Positions 10,723 to 21,299 of a stretch of DNA of 64,000 bases are shown here, piece after piece. The position numbers and the translations under genes were made by a program. This DNA is from Leuctra nigra. Lineage: Eukaryota > Arthropoda > Insecta > Plecoptera > Leuctridae. The DNA lies in the NCBI GenBank assembly GCA_934045905.1, contig OW203771.1, positions 3,596,001 to 3,660,000 on the forward strand, written 5' to 3'. The notes beneath the pieces were generated by a model. That model was not told the DNA's origin and did not search any database. It worked only from the letters and a program-made list of their open reading frames with translations. Every line of letters starts with the position of its first letter. Position 1 is the first letter of the stretch.

Positions 10723-11778
10723 CACTGAGAGAAATAAATGTGAAATTATTTACGCTGAAAATATTTCGCTGGTTTTGGCGAAGTTTACACTTGTTTTAGC
10801 AACCACGTTTCGCTGGATTAGCGAAATCAGTTTCACAAACCGAACTAATTGGGTCTTGCGATTTAATTTCACTAGTGTTGCGAAATGTTTCATGTGACAA
10901 ATAATCGTTCTTTTAGTGAAATATTTACGCAAATTTTGTGTAACTATTTTCTTAAAAGCTGTGAAATTATTTATGCTAAAAACATTATGCTGCGTTTAAC
11001 GAAAATTTTCATTGTTTTAGCAACAAATTTCGCAGGAATAACGAAGGACTTTTCACTATTCGGGTCTTGCGATTTAATTTTACTAGATTTGCGAAATGTT
11101 TTCGCAGCGGCAAACGTGATCGATCGTTTAGTATAATACTTACACTAAACCAGTGTAACATTTTAACATTTTGAATCTAGCGTCAGTAAAATATTTCGCT
11201 AACTCCTCGCATCGTTCTTGTACGATTGTGACCGCTTCTACCATCACCCGTCCGCACAGCCAGTTGGTCTACACGCTGTCTTCGAGATCTGCCGACCCGG
11301 GTTCGAATCACGCCCGAATCTCAACTAATCAAAGTGCGTTTTAATTTCAGATTCTAGTCACAAATGTAATCATCTCTGTGAATATGTACTCAGATTGTAG
11401 TTGTAAGTAAATCCTGTGAAGTAATCGTCAAATAACTTTTAAATTTTTAAATAATAAAATTTAACATTGGTATAGCTTTGCGAAAAATAATCGCTAATCC
11501 AGCGCAATATTTGCTATGTTTTTTTCTTACGTGTTATATTGGGGCCTGCGAAAAATTTCGCTATAATCCAGCGAAACTGTTTCACTAAAGTTGCATATTT
11601 AGACAGGGAAACAATTACACTAAATCTGTGAAACAAATTTCACTGGCCTAGTACAAATATTGCGGTAGAAGTCTGCGAAACCCTTTTCGCTATTTTTGTG
11701 AAATTAAATCCCTGTGTCTAGTTCAATGAGACTCTTACGCTGTTCCAGCGTAAGTTTCGCATGAAATTTCTCTCAGTG
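10723..11778 (+). mobile_element. CACTG-ended element F inserted in element G
   Basis: Begins CACTGAGAGAAAT and ends ATTTCTCTCAGTG. It is flanked by CA on both sides where the uninterrupted G copy has a single CA. The interior is rich in TTTCGC/GCGAAA motifs on both strands and has a tRNA-like stretch at 11255-11330. The CACTG ends and 2-bp duplication fit a CACTA (CMC)-type element, but no transposase is present. Confidence 0.65.
11255..11330 (+). pseudogene. tRNA-like sequence inside element F
   Basis: CCAGTTGGTCTACACGC resembles a pol III box A region, and GGGTTCGAATC about 45 bases later is a good box B. No complete cloverleaf can be drawn by eye, so this is a tRNA-derived remnant, not a tRNA gene. 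Confidence 0.4.
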
Positions 11779-12512
11779 CACTAAAAAATAGACAGATCAT
11801 GTCAAAAACGTTCCAAAATGGTTAGAATTGAGTTAAAATTCCAAAACATTTCCGGGGCCATGCGCCCCGGACTTGCATATCCTATTGAGTTCAATAAATT
11901 TACCTATTCTTAAACCTCTTAGACCAATTTTTTTATATTTTGTAATTTATAATTCACCAAAATAGCTTTACACTGCGATTCAAAATTGCACCTAAAGGAA
12001 TGACCTTGATCCAAAATTTTCCAAAACCCCCTGTTTTACACTGTGATTTTCAAAATATTTCTAATATCAGGCCCCCCCACCCCCGAAATTTCATCCTGGA
12101 TAGGCCCTTGTCAGAAACTATAGCCACGCGAAATGTTTAAGATGGTGTATGTCATGATTATCAATAAGTCGTCTATGGAGATCTGAGCCCATTGGAACTG
12201 ATCTCGGATCGAGCAGGGTAGCAATCAAGTTCCGCCGGATCAGTTGGAATCGCAAGTCTACTCGACAGGACCGGACAGGAATGTAATTACACAGAGTGTC
12301 TTCAGACATCGCTGTTGGATCAATATCTCTGTCAACAAACCAGCCGCCTAACTGCTAATCCAGAGTTCAGACCACATCGTGATATCCAATTCAATCGCTT
12401 ACATAGTCGGTTATGAAGCACAAAACCATGAGACAATGATGTTATGGAATACATCGGAAATACCTTCGATATACCTTTAAATATTTCATTTCCCGATTCA
12501 TAAGTTTGGATA

Positions 12513-12740
12513 TAGTTATAATAAATGCTCTCTTTTTTAAACGATTCACAAACTTTATTTGAAATAGAAATCTCGATATTTCACCTTCTTTTCATATCGA
12601 AAATATCACAAACTGTATTTTAAATAGAAATCTCGATATTTCACCTTCTTTTCATATCGAAAATATCGAAATATCGAGATTTCTATTTAAAATACAGTTT
12701 GTGAATTTTTTTAAAAAAAGAGAGTATTTATTATATACCT
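12513..12740 (+). repeat. AT-rich foldback with a duplicated arm
   Basis: Outer arms TATAATAAATGCTCTC and GAGAGTATTTATTATA. The left arm segment CACAAACT...ATCGAAAATATC (about 61 bp) occurs twice in tandem (from about 12547 and 12608) and once inverted at 12665-12705. Confidence 0.8.
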
Positions 12741-12744
12741 TTCA

Positions 12745-14160
12745 TACCACTGAACTGCCTTTTTCAGAGCTACATAAAGCAGTAAAATTCTAGTTCTTTG
12801 TATTAAGAAATCAACATGTCTAGAAAAAAAATACAAATAGATTTCCGATATGATAGCAGTTTAGGTAACTTCCAAATTGGAAAGTTCCAAAAACTATATA
12901 ACTTGGTTCATTTTACTTTAACTACTAACTACTATACTTTTTGACTTAAACACGGGACACTGTTAAGTTACTCTCCGTTTTTACGATCATGACCGAATAG
13001 CAGAGACAAGAAGGTCATGTGACAGCTGTCAGCCAATGAGAGAGCTGCTCTTCACTCTGGTCTCTCTGCTTTTACTTGACAGTCCGTGTTTTATATAAAG
13101 TCACTCCAACTTTTGTGTTGCAATGCAACAAGCATGACAAACAAACATTCATTGAAAAATTATACTATTATCAGTCTTAATTCTGGAGTAGCTATCAGAT
13201 GGAATAAAATTTACATGTAGATACGTAATTATCAAATAATCATCCTCATTAAATGAAGTAGGGATGATAGAAATGATGTAGTCGCGCGTGATTGGTCGTT
13301 AGATATATGACGTCACTCCATCCGCGCGGAATTCAAACGCCTTCCCGCAAAACCGAACAAAATACCAAGTTTGAAAAGAAAAAGAAAATACTAGTTTGGT
13401 TGCTCAGCAATAGAGACTATTCTTTATCCTGTTCTCAAAATAAATGGCTGCAAATAGCCCCAAAACAGTGCTCCTATAAACACACATACGTTCATATTTA
13501 ACTTGATATAATTAATATCAAATAGATCCGTTAGAGAGATAAAGGAATAGCACATATTTTGGTTAGGACTTGTGTCAGGTTTGAGTTGTGACTTTTCATG
13601 ATAGAAAATGTTGCTGCTCTTGGCTGCTTATTGGACTTTCCTTCAACTTTAGTGTATTGATTTGAAAAAACTATAATCTATAACGCTTGTAAAATCATCA
13701 TGTCACTCGTTTAGGCTGTTTCTCATAGTCTGCTTTCAAGAAGACACATCATTTACTCACAGATTTTTTTTTTAAAGATTCTTAGCAATTTTTCAACAAT
13801 ACACCTAAACAGCCCGCTGATCTCCCTGGGCTCTCTAGCCGGCCAACATCTCCGCAGTGTAACCCCGAGCCACTTAGGCTCCACCAGCGCTGCCAACTTC
13901 CTCCCTCTTACTTCCAGGAGGCCGATGCACGCACAATAAACACAAACAAACTCTTCCGCGGACGACAAATTGGCTTCCATTCTCCGCTCAACGTATACTT
14001 ACAAAACAAACTTCAATATTTCCAGCACACAGAATGTATTTGGATCGACGCGAGTTTGAAGAATTCTTGATACGCTCGGATGGTATTTACTTATTTCCTA
14101 TTAGGAATTGCCGATACAGTTCGACGGCTTCGTCCGCCTCAGTGTTGAATGCAGACATAT
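12745..14160. other. No gene identified; GC-richer patch at 13800-13985
   Basis: The patch on the minus strand has ATGGAAGCCAATTTG and an in-frame GTAAGA about 70 bases later, so a short first exon is conceivable, but the peptide is not recognised. The remainder looks intronic. Confidence 0.3.
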
Positions 14161-14174
14161 TAACCCGGCGGGGA

Positions 14175-14194
14175 GGGGGGGGGGGGGGGGGGGG
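14175..14194 (+). repeat. Poly(G) tract, 20 nt
   Basis: Homopolymer run preceded by GGGGA. Confidence 0.95.
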
Positions 14195-14610
14195 CAAAAT
14201 GATCACAGAAAAAAATCAAGAGTTATAGCTGGATGGGTTACAGAAGGGGTTTGGGGGGTTTGCTCTCCAGGAAACTGCCGCGCAGCGAAATATTTTAAAA
14301 CTCACTATCTCACTATTAGCTTAAAATCATTTTAAAGCTTGTTGGGTCTGTCAGATCTGCAATCTAAAGGAGGTCTAGAATAGCAAGATTGAGAGTGCTA
14401 CAGATGTCAAAGTAGGGGAGGAAGTAGGGGGTGATAAATGTTTTGGAGAATATGAAATGTCGTGAGGGAGTCGCATCAGACATAGAAATTCACTACCAAT
14501 GAGCTATAATTTGAGATATGTCTTCTTTTAAAATTGTCTGATTGATAAGTTTGATCAATATGATGGGGTAGCAGGTAGGCATTTTAATGTTACATAATTT
14601 CTCCGGTGGT

Positions 14611-14628
14611 GGGGGGGGGGGGGGGGGG
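14611..14628 (+). repeat. Poly(G) tract, 18 nt
   Basis: Homopolymer run after CCGGTGGT. Confidence 0.95.
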
Positions 14629-14727
14629 CACTCGCTTTCCTCAGGTATGCCTGAATTCAACACTCGTGTAAACATACACAACAGATTGATTTACGATGGA
14701 GCTGCCATTCTAAAATGACATATCAGA

Positions 14728-14734
<7 letters not shown>

Positions 14735-14759
<25 letters not shown>

Positions 14760-15146
14760 GTCTATATTCTCAACAGAGCCAGGCTCCACTAGTGAGAATG
14801 TAATATAGAGAAGGGAGGAGAGGAAACCCGGTACCGGCATGTAGCCTACTCCTGACGAAAGATACCAAGGGGACCAACGACTTAACGTCCCTTCCGAAGG
14901 ACGGTGTAACATTCACAGCACAGGCCTCCACAACCCGCGCCGTCGAGAGACTGATAACAGGTGGAGGGAGGTCGTCACACTGACCCCCAAACAACCTTGG
15001 CAGCAACCTTGCAACCACCTTGGCCTTGGCAGCAACCTGGCAAGGCAGAGTTGAATGGTCACCCATTCAACCTCTGACCGCGCTCAATGTTGCTTAACCT
15101 CGGTGATCTAACGAGAACCGAGGTATCCAACACACCAGCCGTTGGG
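14735..15146 (-). mobile_element. 5S-rRNA-derived SINE (SINE3 type)
   Basis: Read on the minus strand it opens with a recognisable 5S rRNA copy (15146 to about 15048): CCCAACGGC, GGTTCTCGTTAGATCACCG, GGTTAAGCAACATTGAGCGC and TTGAATGGGTGACC. These correspond in order to the 5S 5' end, the GATCACCGA region, box A / intermediate element and box C of the internal TFIIIA-dependent promoter. The body follows, with CCTTCGGAAGGGACGTTAAG, and a TAA-type trinucleotide tail (14735-14760). This is the layout of a 5S-derived SINE. Substitutions in the 5S part and the attached body rule out a functional 5S gene. Confidence 0.82.
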
Positions 15147-15149
15147 TTA

Positions 15150-16395
15150 ATAATAGTTAATAGTTAATAGTTTAATAGTCGCAAACCAGCATCCAAACTA
15201 TTTAGACCCAACACGACGAGTCAAATGCAACGTAAATATGCCGATACCTACGTCATACTTCTTCTTTTCAATTCGTATCGTAGCTTCAACAAGTATTCTG
15301 CTCTCACAGAAAACACCCGTATTGATAAGAACTAAGTCCAGCAGGAATTGAACGTTTTAAAATCTTATCTTTGGAAGAAGGTCCGATTTCCAAGTCAAAT
15401 TATTCTTGAATTCAGTCAAATGTAAAGTGAGGGCTGGGATTCCGAAAGCGTTCAATGCAAAATCAAGAAAATGTACGAGTACATTGGGCCTTTATACGTC
15501 TCAGGTACAGAATACCTGCCTCAGCTTGGATACTGAGAAATATCTGGGTAAAAGAGTCAACTCGAATAAATGATAGAGAAATATTTAAATATCATTCTCT
15601 TTGTCAACTCCGATATAAAAGTTTATGAAAGGAAAGATGAGTTTCACTTGTGGCATATAATTCTGATAAAACCTAAGTAGAAGGTACGTCACTTATTCAT
15701 CATAAAGTTTATCATTACGACCCCAAGCATTCCCATTAAATCCAAGACAAGTAGAAACAAATCCCCTCCTCTAGGCTCAGCAAGCCGGAACACCAATTCG
15801 CCCGCGGTGTTTGCATCCTCGCTCGGGAGTCCCGCGTGCGTTCCTCGTCGACGCCGGGTGTACGTAGCCCCGAGATCTTTGCGAAAGTTTCAAGGGATAT
15901 TTAACCCCCCCCCCCCTCCCCCCGGGATGATCTCAAGTCACTGCAGGGGTGGGGCGCGGGAGGGGGACGTCAAAAAGACATGGAGGAGGGAGGCACAGTG
16001 CCAAAGACAACTCGTGGAGATGGGTACAGGATGCGGCATATCTTTCTCTTCAAAGAAGTTGGAAACTCCATTTATCTCTGTGGAGAAAGTGAGGTAATCG
16101 GAAGAGTTTTTTTGATGGACTATCAGAGGGAGTGAAATTAAATTGTCGAGAGATATTGGCATCTAAGTGGATATTGATGGGTTGTAAAATGTAGAATATA
16201 CATTCTCGTGATTTTGAGGAAAGTAAGCGAGACATTCTCATTTCATAAATTTTTAGACAACATTTTTAGACGACAAATAAGAATTAGATTTTACGAATAA
16301 GCTTTTTTCATATTTTTTTGTACTAAAAAAACCTTTTTTAGTGGTGTTAACGTCTTTGCAACTAGGCTATGGGTCGAATGAATTAATATTATGAT
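15150..16395. other. No gene seen; short poly(C) at 15905-15916
   Basis: Presumed intronic, with a GC-richer stretch at 15790-15990 that includes the C run and a G-rich segment. No exon or element boundary recognised. Confidence 0.4.
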
Positions 16396-16396
16396 G

Positions 16397-16500
16397 ACGA
16401 ATAGGTACGGATAGACGTTGGGAAGGATGCGGTCGTGGCATTAGCAGGGAACCATCCCATCATTTGCGTCTCGACTAAGGGAAAACCACGTCGATACAAC
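16397..16500 (-). mobile_element. Decayed tRNA-SINE fragment
   Basis: TTGGGAAGGATGCGGTCGTGG and the later CGACTAAGGGAAAACCACG follow the order of the central SINE body on the minus strand. Confidence 0.5.
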
Positions 16501-16602
16501 GTAACTTTACTTGCCGACATCGAGCGGTTTGGAGCGGTTTAGAGGGAAATACAGAATAGAAATGTCTGATATGGCAAACGGTTATTTGAATATCGAAAAG
16601 GC

Positions 16603-17130
16603 AAGTAAAGCATCAAGTGTATTGAACTTTTATCTAAACTTCATCTCTTCCTGTCATAACTTTGCTCCTATGGGGTCAGCAATTGACTGGAACGAAAAAG
16701 TGACGGATGAGCGAGGGAGGGTTTTCGTGCCCGACAAATGCTGACCACATAGTTGGAGCAAAGTTATGACAGTTTAAGCAACTGAATTGTAGTTTCATTT
16801 CGTAAGCAAAAACTCAAAAAAGTTAATTTCAAAGTGTCAAAAAACCAAAAAACAAACCTGTGGGGCTAGGTGGTGCCATGCCCCCCCCCCCCCCCCACAA
16901 AGTGTCAAATGATAAAATATATTGAATATTTTAACAAAATACGCCTGAAAATTGATTTCAGTGTCCAAAAACCAAAAAACACCCTGCGGGGCTGGGGCTT
17001 CCCCCCTTATTCCGAGGAAAATTGTATTTCTTGCTTTGCCCCCTGGAAAAAATCCTGCTAGCGTATACCCAAAAAAGTATTAGGACTACACACCACTGTA
17101 GATAAAGGTTCAATACACTTGATGCTTTAC
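16603..17130 (+). mobile_element. Terminal-inverted-repeat element with nested parts
   Basis: GTAAAGCATCAAGTGTATTG at the left end is inverted at the right end (CAATACACTTGATGCTTTAC at 17113-17132). An inner inverted pair (TGTCATAACTTTGCTCC at 16651; GGAGCAAAGTTATGACAG at 16755) lies near the left end, and a family-H relative fills 16810-17060. Confidence 0.6.
16810..17060 (-). mobile_element. Family H relative (fragment)
   Basis: On the minus strand the order GGTGTTTTTTGG, GGCGTATTTTGTTAAAAT and a G run matches 20911-21291. The 16-nt C tract is at 16881-16896. Confidence 0.5.
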
Positions 17131-17480
17131 TTTAGATATTCATATCCGTTTGCCGAAGACATTCCTATTCTGTATCCCCTCTGCCCCGCTCTAAGCCACC
17201 CGACGCCGGCAAGGAAAGTTGGTTCATATCCTCTTCAAGTCGGTATCGTTCTCGAGAAGCCGACAAGTCTTCGTTTCACCGCAATATCTTCGTTAATTAT
17301 CCCGAGAAACTCAATTAACGAGCACAATTGAATTCAATATCACTTTTCCCCGCTATATATAGACACATAGCTTCCGCGCAAAACGCTACCTTTGAGAAAT
17401 TAAATGGGAGTCTGCAAATGGAACGGTGGAGTCATTTTGCCGATTCGTCGGGTTCGCACAGTAGCGGATAGCGGTGACTA
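17131..17480. other. No gene seen; TATA-like motif
   Basis: GCTATATATAGACAC near 17350 resembles a TATA box, but no transcript start or downstream exon can be supported. Confidence 0.3.
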
Positions 17481-17486
17481 TATGGT

Positions 17487-17518
<32 letters not shown>
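17487..17518 (+). repeat. Poly(G) tract, 32 nt
   Basis: The longest homopolymer in the window. Its exact length depends on sequencing and assembly. Confidence 0.9.
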
Positions 17519-17520
<2 letters not shown>

Positions 17521-17669
17521 GGTACACGATATTAACAGTGACGGCTGTTCAATTGATGATGGAATAACAACATTTTATATTCATTAGATTATTGTGGTTT
17601 AACGGCGCGTCAACGACGAGGTTATATTGCGCACATTATAATTTTTTATATTTTACTTTGTTGATCAAA

Positions 17670-17960
17670 AGTGGAGGACATGGGGAGGGGTCGACCTAAC
17701 GGGCCCGATCCGGGGGAGTCCAGCACTGGTGAGAAGGCAAGGCCGGAATGGGGACGGACCGGGGGGTGTAAGGATTCGGGCCGGCGGAACCTCATTTCAG
17801 GGGGATCACCATCTCGAGGGGGACGGCCGGCCCGAGGGGACCGCAAATTCACGGGAGGGCATGGATAGGTCGACCCTGGCTGCTCTTTGTCTGGGACTCA
17901 CCACTGATCTATCCGGCATGGGTTGCCCTTACACATGAGCATATGCTCGCCGGCGTAGCT
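17670..17960. other. GC-rich block, unidentified
   Basis: High-GC sequence (GGGCCCGATCCGGGGGAGTC and later GGCATGGGTTGCCC, GCCGGCGTAGCTGGC) in AT-rich surroundings. Both strands have short open frames of 60-70 codons. Not recognised; a transposon remnant is possible. Confidence 0.3.
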
Positions 17961-18261
17961 GGCAGTGGATCATAAGGAGACGTGTATTCTTATAAATTGT
18001 GTAATTGTGCAGCCAGGAAAACGATGTATGTAAAGGTGGATACACATATTAAATTGCGTTTTTTTTTCTTATGACCAATTTCTTATTTCCAATCCACCTG
18101 ATTGGAAATAGAAAAAAACGGAAACGCAAAACGTAAAAAAGCTGTCTATGTGGACAAGGCTTAACGCGAAAAATTTCGGTTGAACGTTGTTATATGGGCA
18201 TTGCTTACAAAAAATACAAACAAATCGAGAAGTGCAAGTCACAACAAATAGTAATCATTCA

Positions 18262-18392
18262 ACGCCAATAGGCCACGAAAACCTCATTCCCACCATCCAC
18301 TACGAATTTCCATCATCATTATATTCCAATCATTCATCAGTTGCAAGTAGAATAGTTGCAGAACCGTGCGCCGTTAAACACCATTATAAATG
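18262..18392 (+). mobile_element. Decayed tRNA-SINE fragment (3' part)
   Basis: AATAGGCCACGAAAACC, then TTCATCAGTTGCAAGTAG and GCGCCGTTAAACACC, follow the order of the SINE 3' region. The GTTAAACACC ending differs from the GTTAAGCCCC of the young copies, suggesting an older subfamily. Confidence 0.55.
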
Positions 18393-18884
18393 AAAACAAG
18401 AGACTCGAGAAAGTAATTTCTATTCCAATTACAAAGCGACAGGTTTTAAATGAGACGCCAAACGAAACCAGATAGATTTATCAGTGACGTAACAACAGCC
18501 CCGCAATGCCACGCTCATTAGGGGTGACCAACCCCAGCGGGCACCCCCCCCCCCCACCCCAGGAGCGTTTCATTTGCGTAATGGAATGATGTAAATGGAC
18601 TGATGTCAGTACATTCACCGCCAGGCAGGAAAATACACACATTGTTCATGAAATAAAACATTGCAGAGGGTGGAAAGTAAACAAATGTCGATACCAATTA
18701 TTTACCCAGATATTTTAGATAAACATTTATCAATTGTGAACAATATTATCAGTGGTTCTACGTTTCTAGATTGCAGATATTTCAAATTCAAAATATTTAA
18801 TTTTAAGCATCGATATAGATTCATGGTCACGAAATGAAAGTATTTATCGCTCGAATAAACGAATGTGAAAATAAAGATGGATAC

Positions 18885-18950
18885 ATTCCGACTTTAAGGA
18901 CGGGCGGTGGAAGGAGGCTGTCGTGGCCTCTTAGCAGCGAAGTTGAGCAA
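18885..18950 (-). mobile_element. Decayed tRNA-SINE fragment
   Basis: GGTGGAAGGAGGCTGTCGTGG followed by CCTCTTAGCAG matches the minus-strand SINE body. Confidence 0.45.
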
Positions 18951-19489
18951 TAAAGTGAAGGAATTCTTCATGTATTCTTCCTGCTCGTATGGTTTTTGTG
19001 TGTACGTTATAGTGTGGTATAGTTTTAGTGTTTATTAGTGTGATGATAGTTTTAAAATTCTTTTGAAGCCCAGCAGATAATTGGTTTAGCGGGGCTACAA
19101 TTGTTTAAGGTTCAGGATTACAGTAATTATTTTCATGTTGTTTGAAAGATATATTTTAATGTGACGTTGCTAATGTTTATTTATTAATAAATTATGTCCA
19201 CAGTTTCAATGGACCAATGGTGATGGGAGGAGTCAATGTAGAATAATAGTTCTCTTTACTCACACTAGAGCAGCACTGTCCATATAGTGGGAGAGGGAGC
19301 CAATCTAATGTGTGTGGGAAAGACAGTTGAATTTCTTTGCTATTTGATTACTATTGATTACTGTGCTGTCACAGCCTTCTTGACGGTCACAGCCCACATC
19401 CTTCTGTCATCTGTTTTATTCGTGATGTCACATAGCAAGATAATGATTAGTGGTCCATTCACTATCAGAATCTTCTTCAGGACAAAATA

Positions 19490-19860
19490 ATCTTAAAAAC
19501 TGTGGACTACTGTGGACATAAAAAACAATTCCAAACACATAATGTAGGTAATCGTACTTGTCATCAACAAAGCATCTGAAACGATGCAAACCACGAGCTC
19601 CTCCGTATCAGATCGAGTCCAGAACAAGCCCCATGCTCCGTCGTGCAGAATGAAGCTGTACTCTGGTTCGAAATCCATGTGCAAGCTAATGTTTGATTTC
19701 CCCGGAGATGAATCGTCTACCCGCAAGTCAACATGTTTGCATAATCTCCGAGCATCGCCGCGATCTGTGTACTACATCGTAACCATGGCAACAGTCGCAG
19801 CATCCGGCATGCAGATGAAACCAATGCAGTACAACGAGATGGTTTCACCATTGACAAACA
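19490..19860 (-). other. Possible unrecognised coding remnant
   Basis: Codon-like, GC-balanced sequence. Minus-strand readings include GETISLYCIGFICMPD in one frame and HMDFEPEYSFILHDGAWG in another, each bounded by stops. This could be a frameshifted coding remnant or chance. I do not recognise the family. A SINE starts at its upper edge. Confidence 0.22.
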
Positions 19861-20128
19861 ACGGCACAGGATGGCTGAGTGGTAACGCTCTGAATTTGTA
19901 TTCCGGAGTCCCGGGTTCGATCCCCGCGGCCGTCCTTCCTGACTGGGGTTTTTCGTGGTATTCCCTCAGTCGACAGGCAAATGCTGGGAAGGTACCCTAC
20001 TAATAGGCCACGACCGCCTCCTTCCCACCTTCCAGCATTACCTACTCTTCAATCATCATCATAATCATTCATCCGTCGCCATTAGCCTCGCTGCAGAACA
20101 GTGCGACGTTAAGCCCCAGACAAAAAAT
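19861..20128 (+). mobile_element. tRNA-derived SINE, near full length
   Basis: The head has a pol III box A (GGCTGAGTGGTAACGC) and box B (GGTTCGATCCCCGCGG). The body contains GGCAAATGCTGGGAAGG and TAGGCCACGACCGCCTCC. The 3' domain ends GCGACGTTAAGCCCCAGAC plus an A tail. A foldback of family A lies 30 bp downstream. Confidence 0.88.
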
Positions 20129-20158
20129 ACTAAATAACTTAAAAATTCCTGATTCCGG

Positions 20159-20556
20159 GAAGAGGCAAACGGAAGCGAACGGGAATCGCACGGTTCGTCA
20201 TAGCGTTTTTTTGAAATTGTGTCTTCCCACTCAATAATTTAAAAAATCAGATAGTAACGACCCATTACAGCCTAATATACTAAAAAATGCCACACACTGG
20301 AGTTCATTATGACCTCTGGTACAACCTCAAAGTGTTAAATACGATTATTTTCGATTATTTTATAAAAAATATCGTATTTAACACTTTGAGGTCGCACCTG
20401 AGGTCATAATGAACTCCAGTTTGCGGCATTATTTAGTATATTACGCTGTAATGGGTCGTTACTATCTGATTTTTTAAAATTATTAGGTGGGAAGACAAAA
20501 TTTCAAAAAAACGCTCTGACGAATCGTGCGATTTCCGTTCGCTTCCATTTGCCTCT
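20159..20556 (+). mobile_element. Foldback element (family A, copy 2)
   Basis: Full-length inverted repeat from AAGAGGCAAACGGAAGCG to GCTTCCATTTGCCTCTT, alignable throughout to 4377-4768. The flanks are GGAA and TTAC here, so the TTAA duplication seen at copy 1 is not preserved. Confidence 0.8.
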
Positions 20557-20910
20557 TACATATTGCCGAGAATCGGATTCCATCAGAATCAGGAATATTA
20601 AAGAATACCCCAAGGTCATCGATTCGATCCCCTCATCTCCAAGAACCATCTGAACAAAGGGGTAGGCGCACGCGCGCTGGGCCCACTTGATATAGGCAAA
20701 GGTCACGAGGATGCTAGCTTATTAATGGCAATTACTTCGTCCATCGAATTAGCTCCGACGTTTCCCCGAGTCACGCGAGCGATCCAGAAGCTTCGCGTCT
20801 ATTCATCGGCAATGGGGTTTTCTATTCTCAAACCAATAACCTCGTTAGACGTGCTGTGATGAATGAATTAGACGTCACGCAGATGGAACAGGGAACAAGC
20901 TGCACTTCAT

Positions 20911-21291
20911 GGGCGTCCGCTGGATTTCTGCCAGGGGGGGGGGGGGGGGCAAGACTAGGACATTTACGTTCAACAGGATAAGAGGGGCGTAGGGGGCGCG
21001 CCCCATCCTGCCATAGGTGTTTTTTGGTTTTTATCAATTTTGAGATGTTACGAGGTGTATTTTGTTAAAATAGTAAATATTTTTCAAAATTTTACATTTT
21101 GGGGTAGTGGACATGCCAAATAACAAAAACAACAACAAAAATTGCCCCTTTTTGTTTTTTTGACACTTGAATTTAAGTTGTTGGGTTTTTTGTTTACAAA
21201 ATGAGACTACACATAAAACACCACAAAAATATATTTTCCTGTTTTCCAGGAGGGGGAGGAAAGCCCCCCCCCCCCCCCTCCTGTGGATGCC
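20911..21291 (+). mobile_element. Inverted-repeat element with subterminal poly(G)/poly(C) (family H)
   Basis: GGGCGTCCGCTGG at the left and CCTGTGGATGCC at the right are approximate inverted termini. Just inside are a G16 run (20934-20949) and a C15 run (21264-21278). The interior is AT-rich and has no coding. The layout is the same as family G (hAT-like), but no clear target duplication is visible. Confidence 0.55.
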
Positions 21292-21299
21292 TTCGAGCG

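Larger units (their letters stand above)
10609..12110 (+). mobile_element. hAT-like element G, copy 1, split by element F
   Basis: Left end TAAGGGCGTATTCAGG, right end CCTGGATAGGCCCTTG. The flanks TCAGAAAT (10601-10608) and TCAGAAAC (12111-12118) form an 8-bp target duplication with one change. G and C homopolymers lie just inside both ends. Interior blocks CAGATCATGTCAAAAACG and CTTAAACCTCTTAGACC match the uninterrupted copy at 62943-63400. The interruption is 10723-11778. Confidence 0.75.

Noticed and set aside
15048..15146. 5S rRNA gene
   Set aside because: Although clearly 5S-like, it lacks the 3' part of 5S rRNA, carries substitutions and runs into a SINE body with a tail.
19630..19660. 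Next CaMKII exon, suggested by GTCGTGCAG
   Set aside because: The minus-strand translation around it (ILHDGAWG) does not continue the CaMKII sequence.
19861..19935. tRNA gene at SINE heads
   Set aside because: Box A and box B are present, but the acceptor and anticodon stems do not close and each copy continues into the same SINE body.
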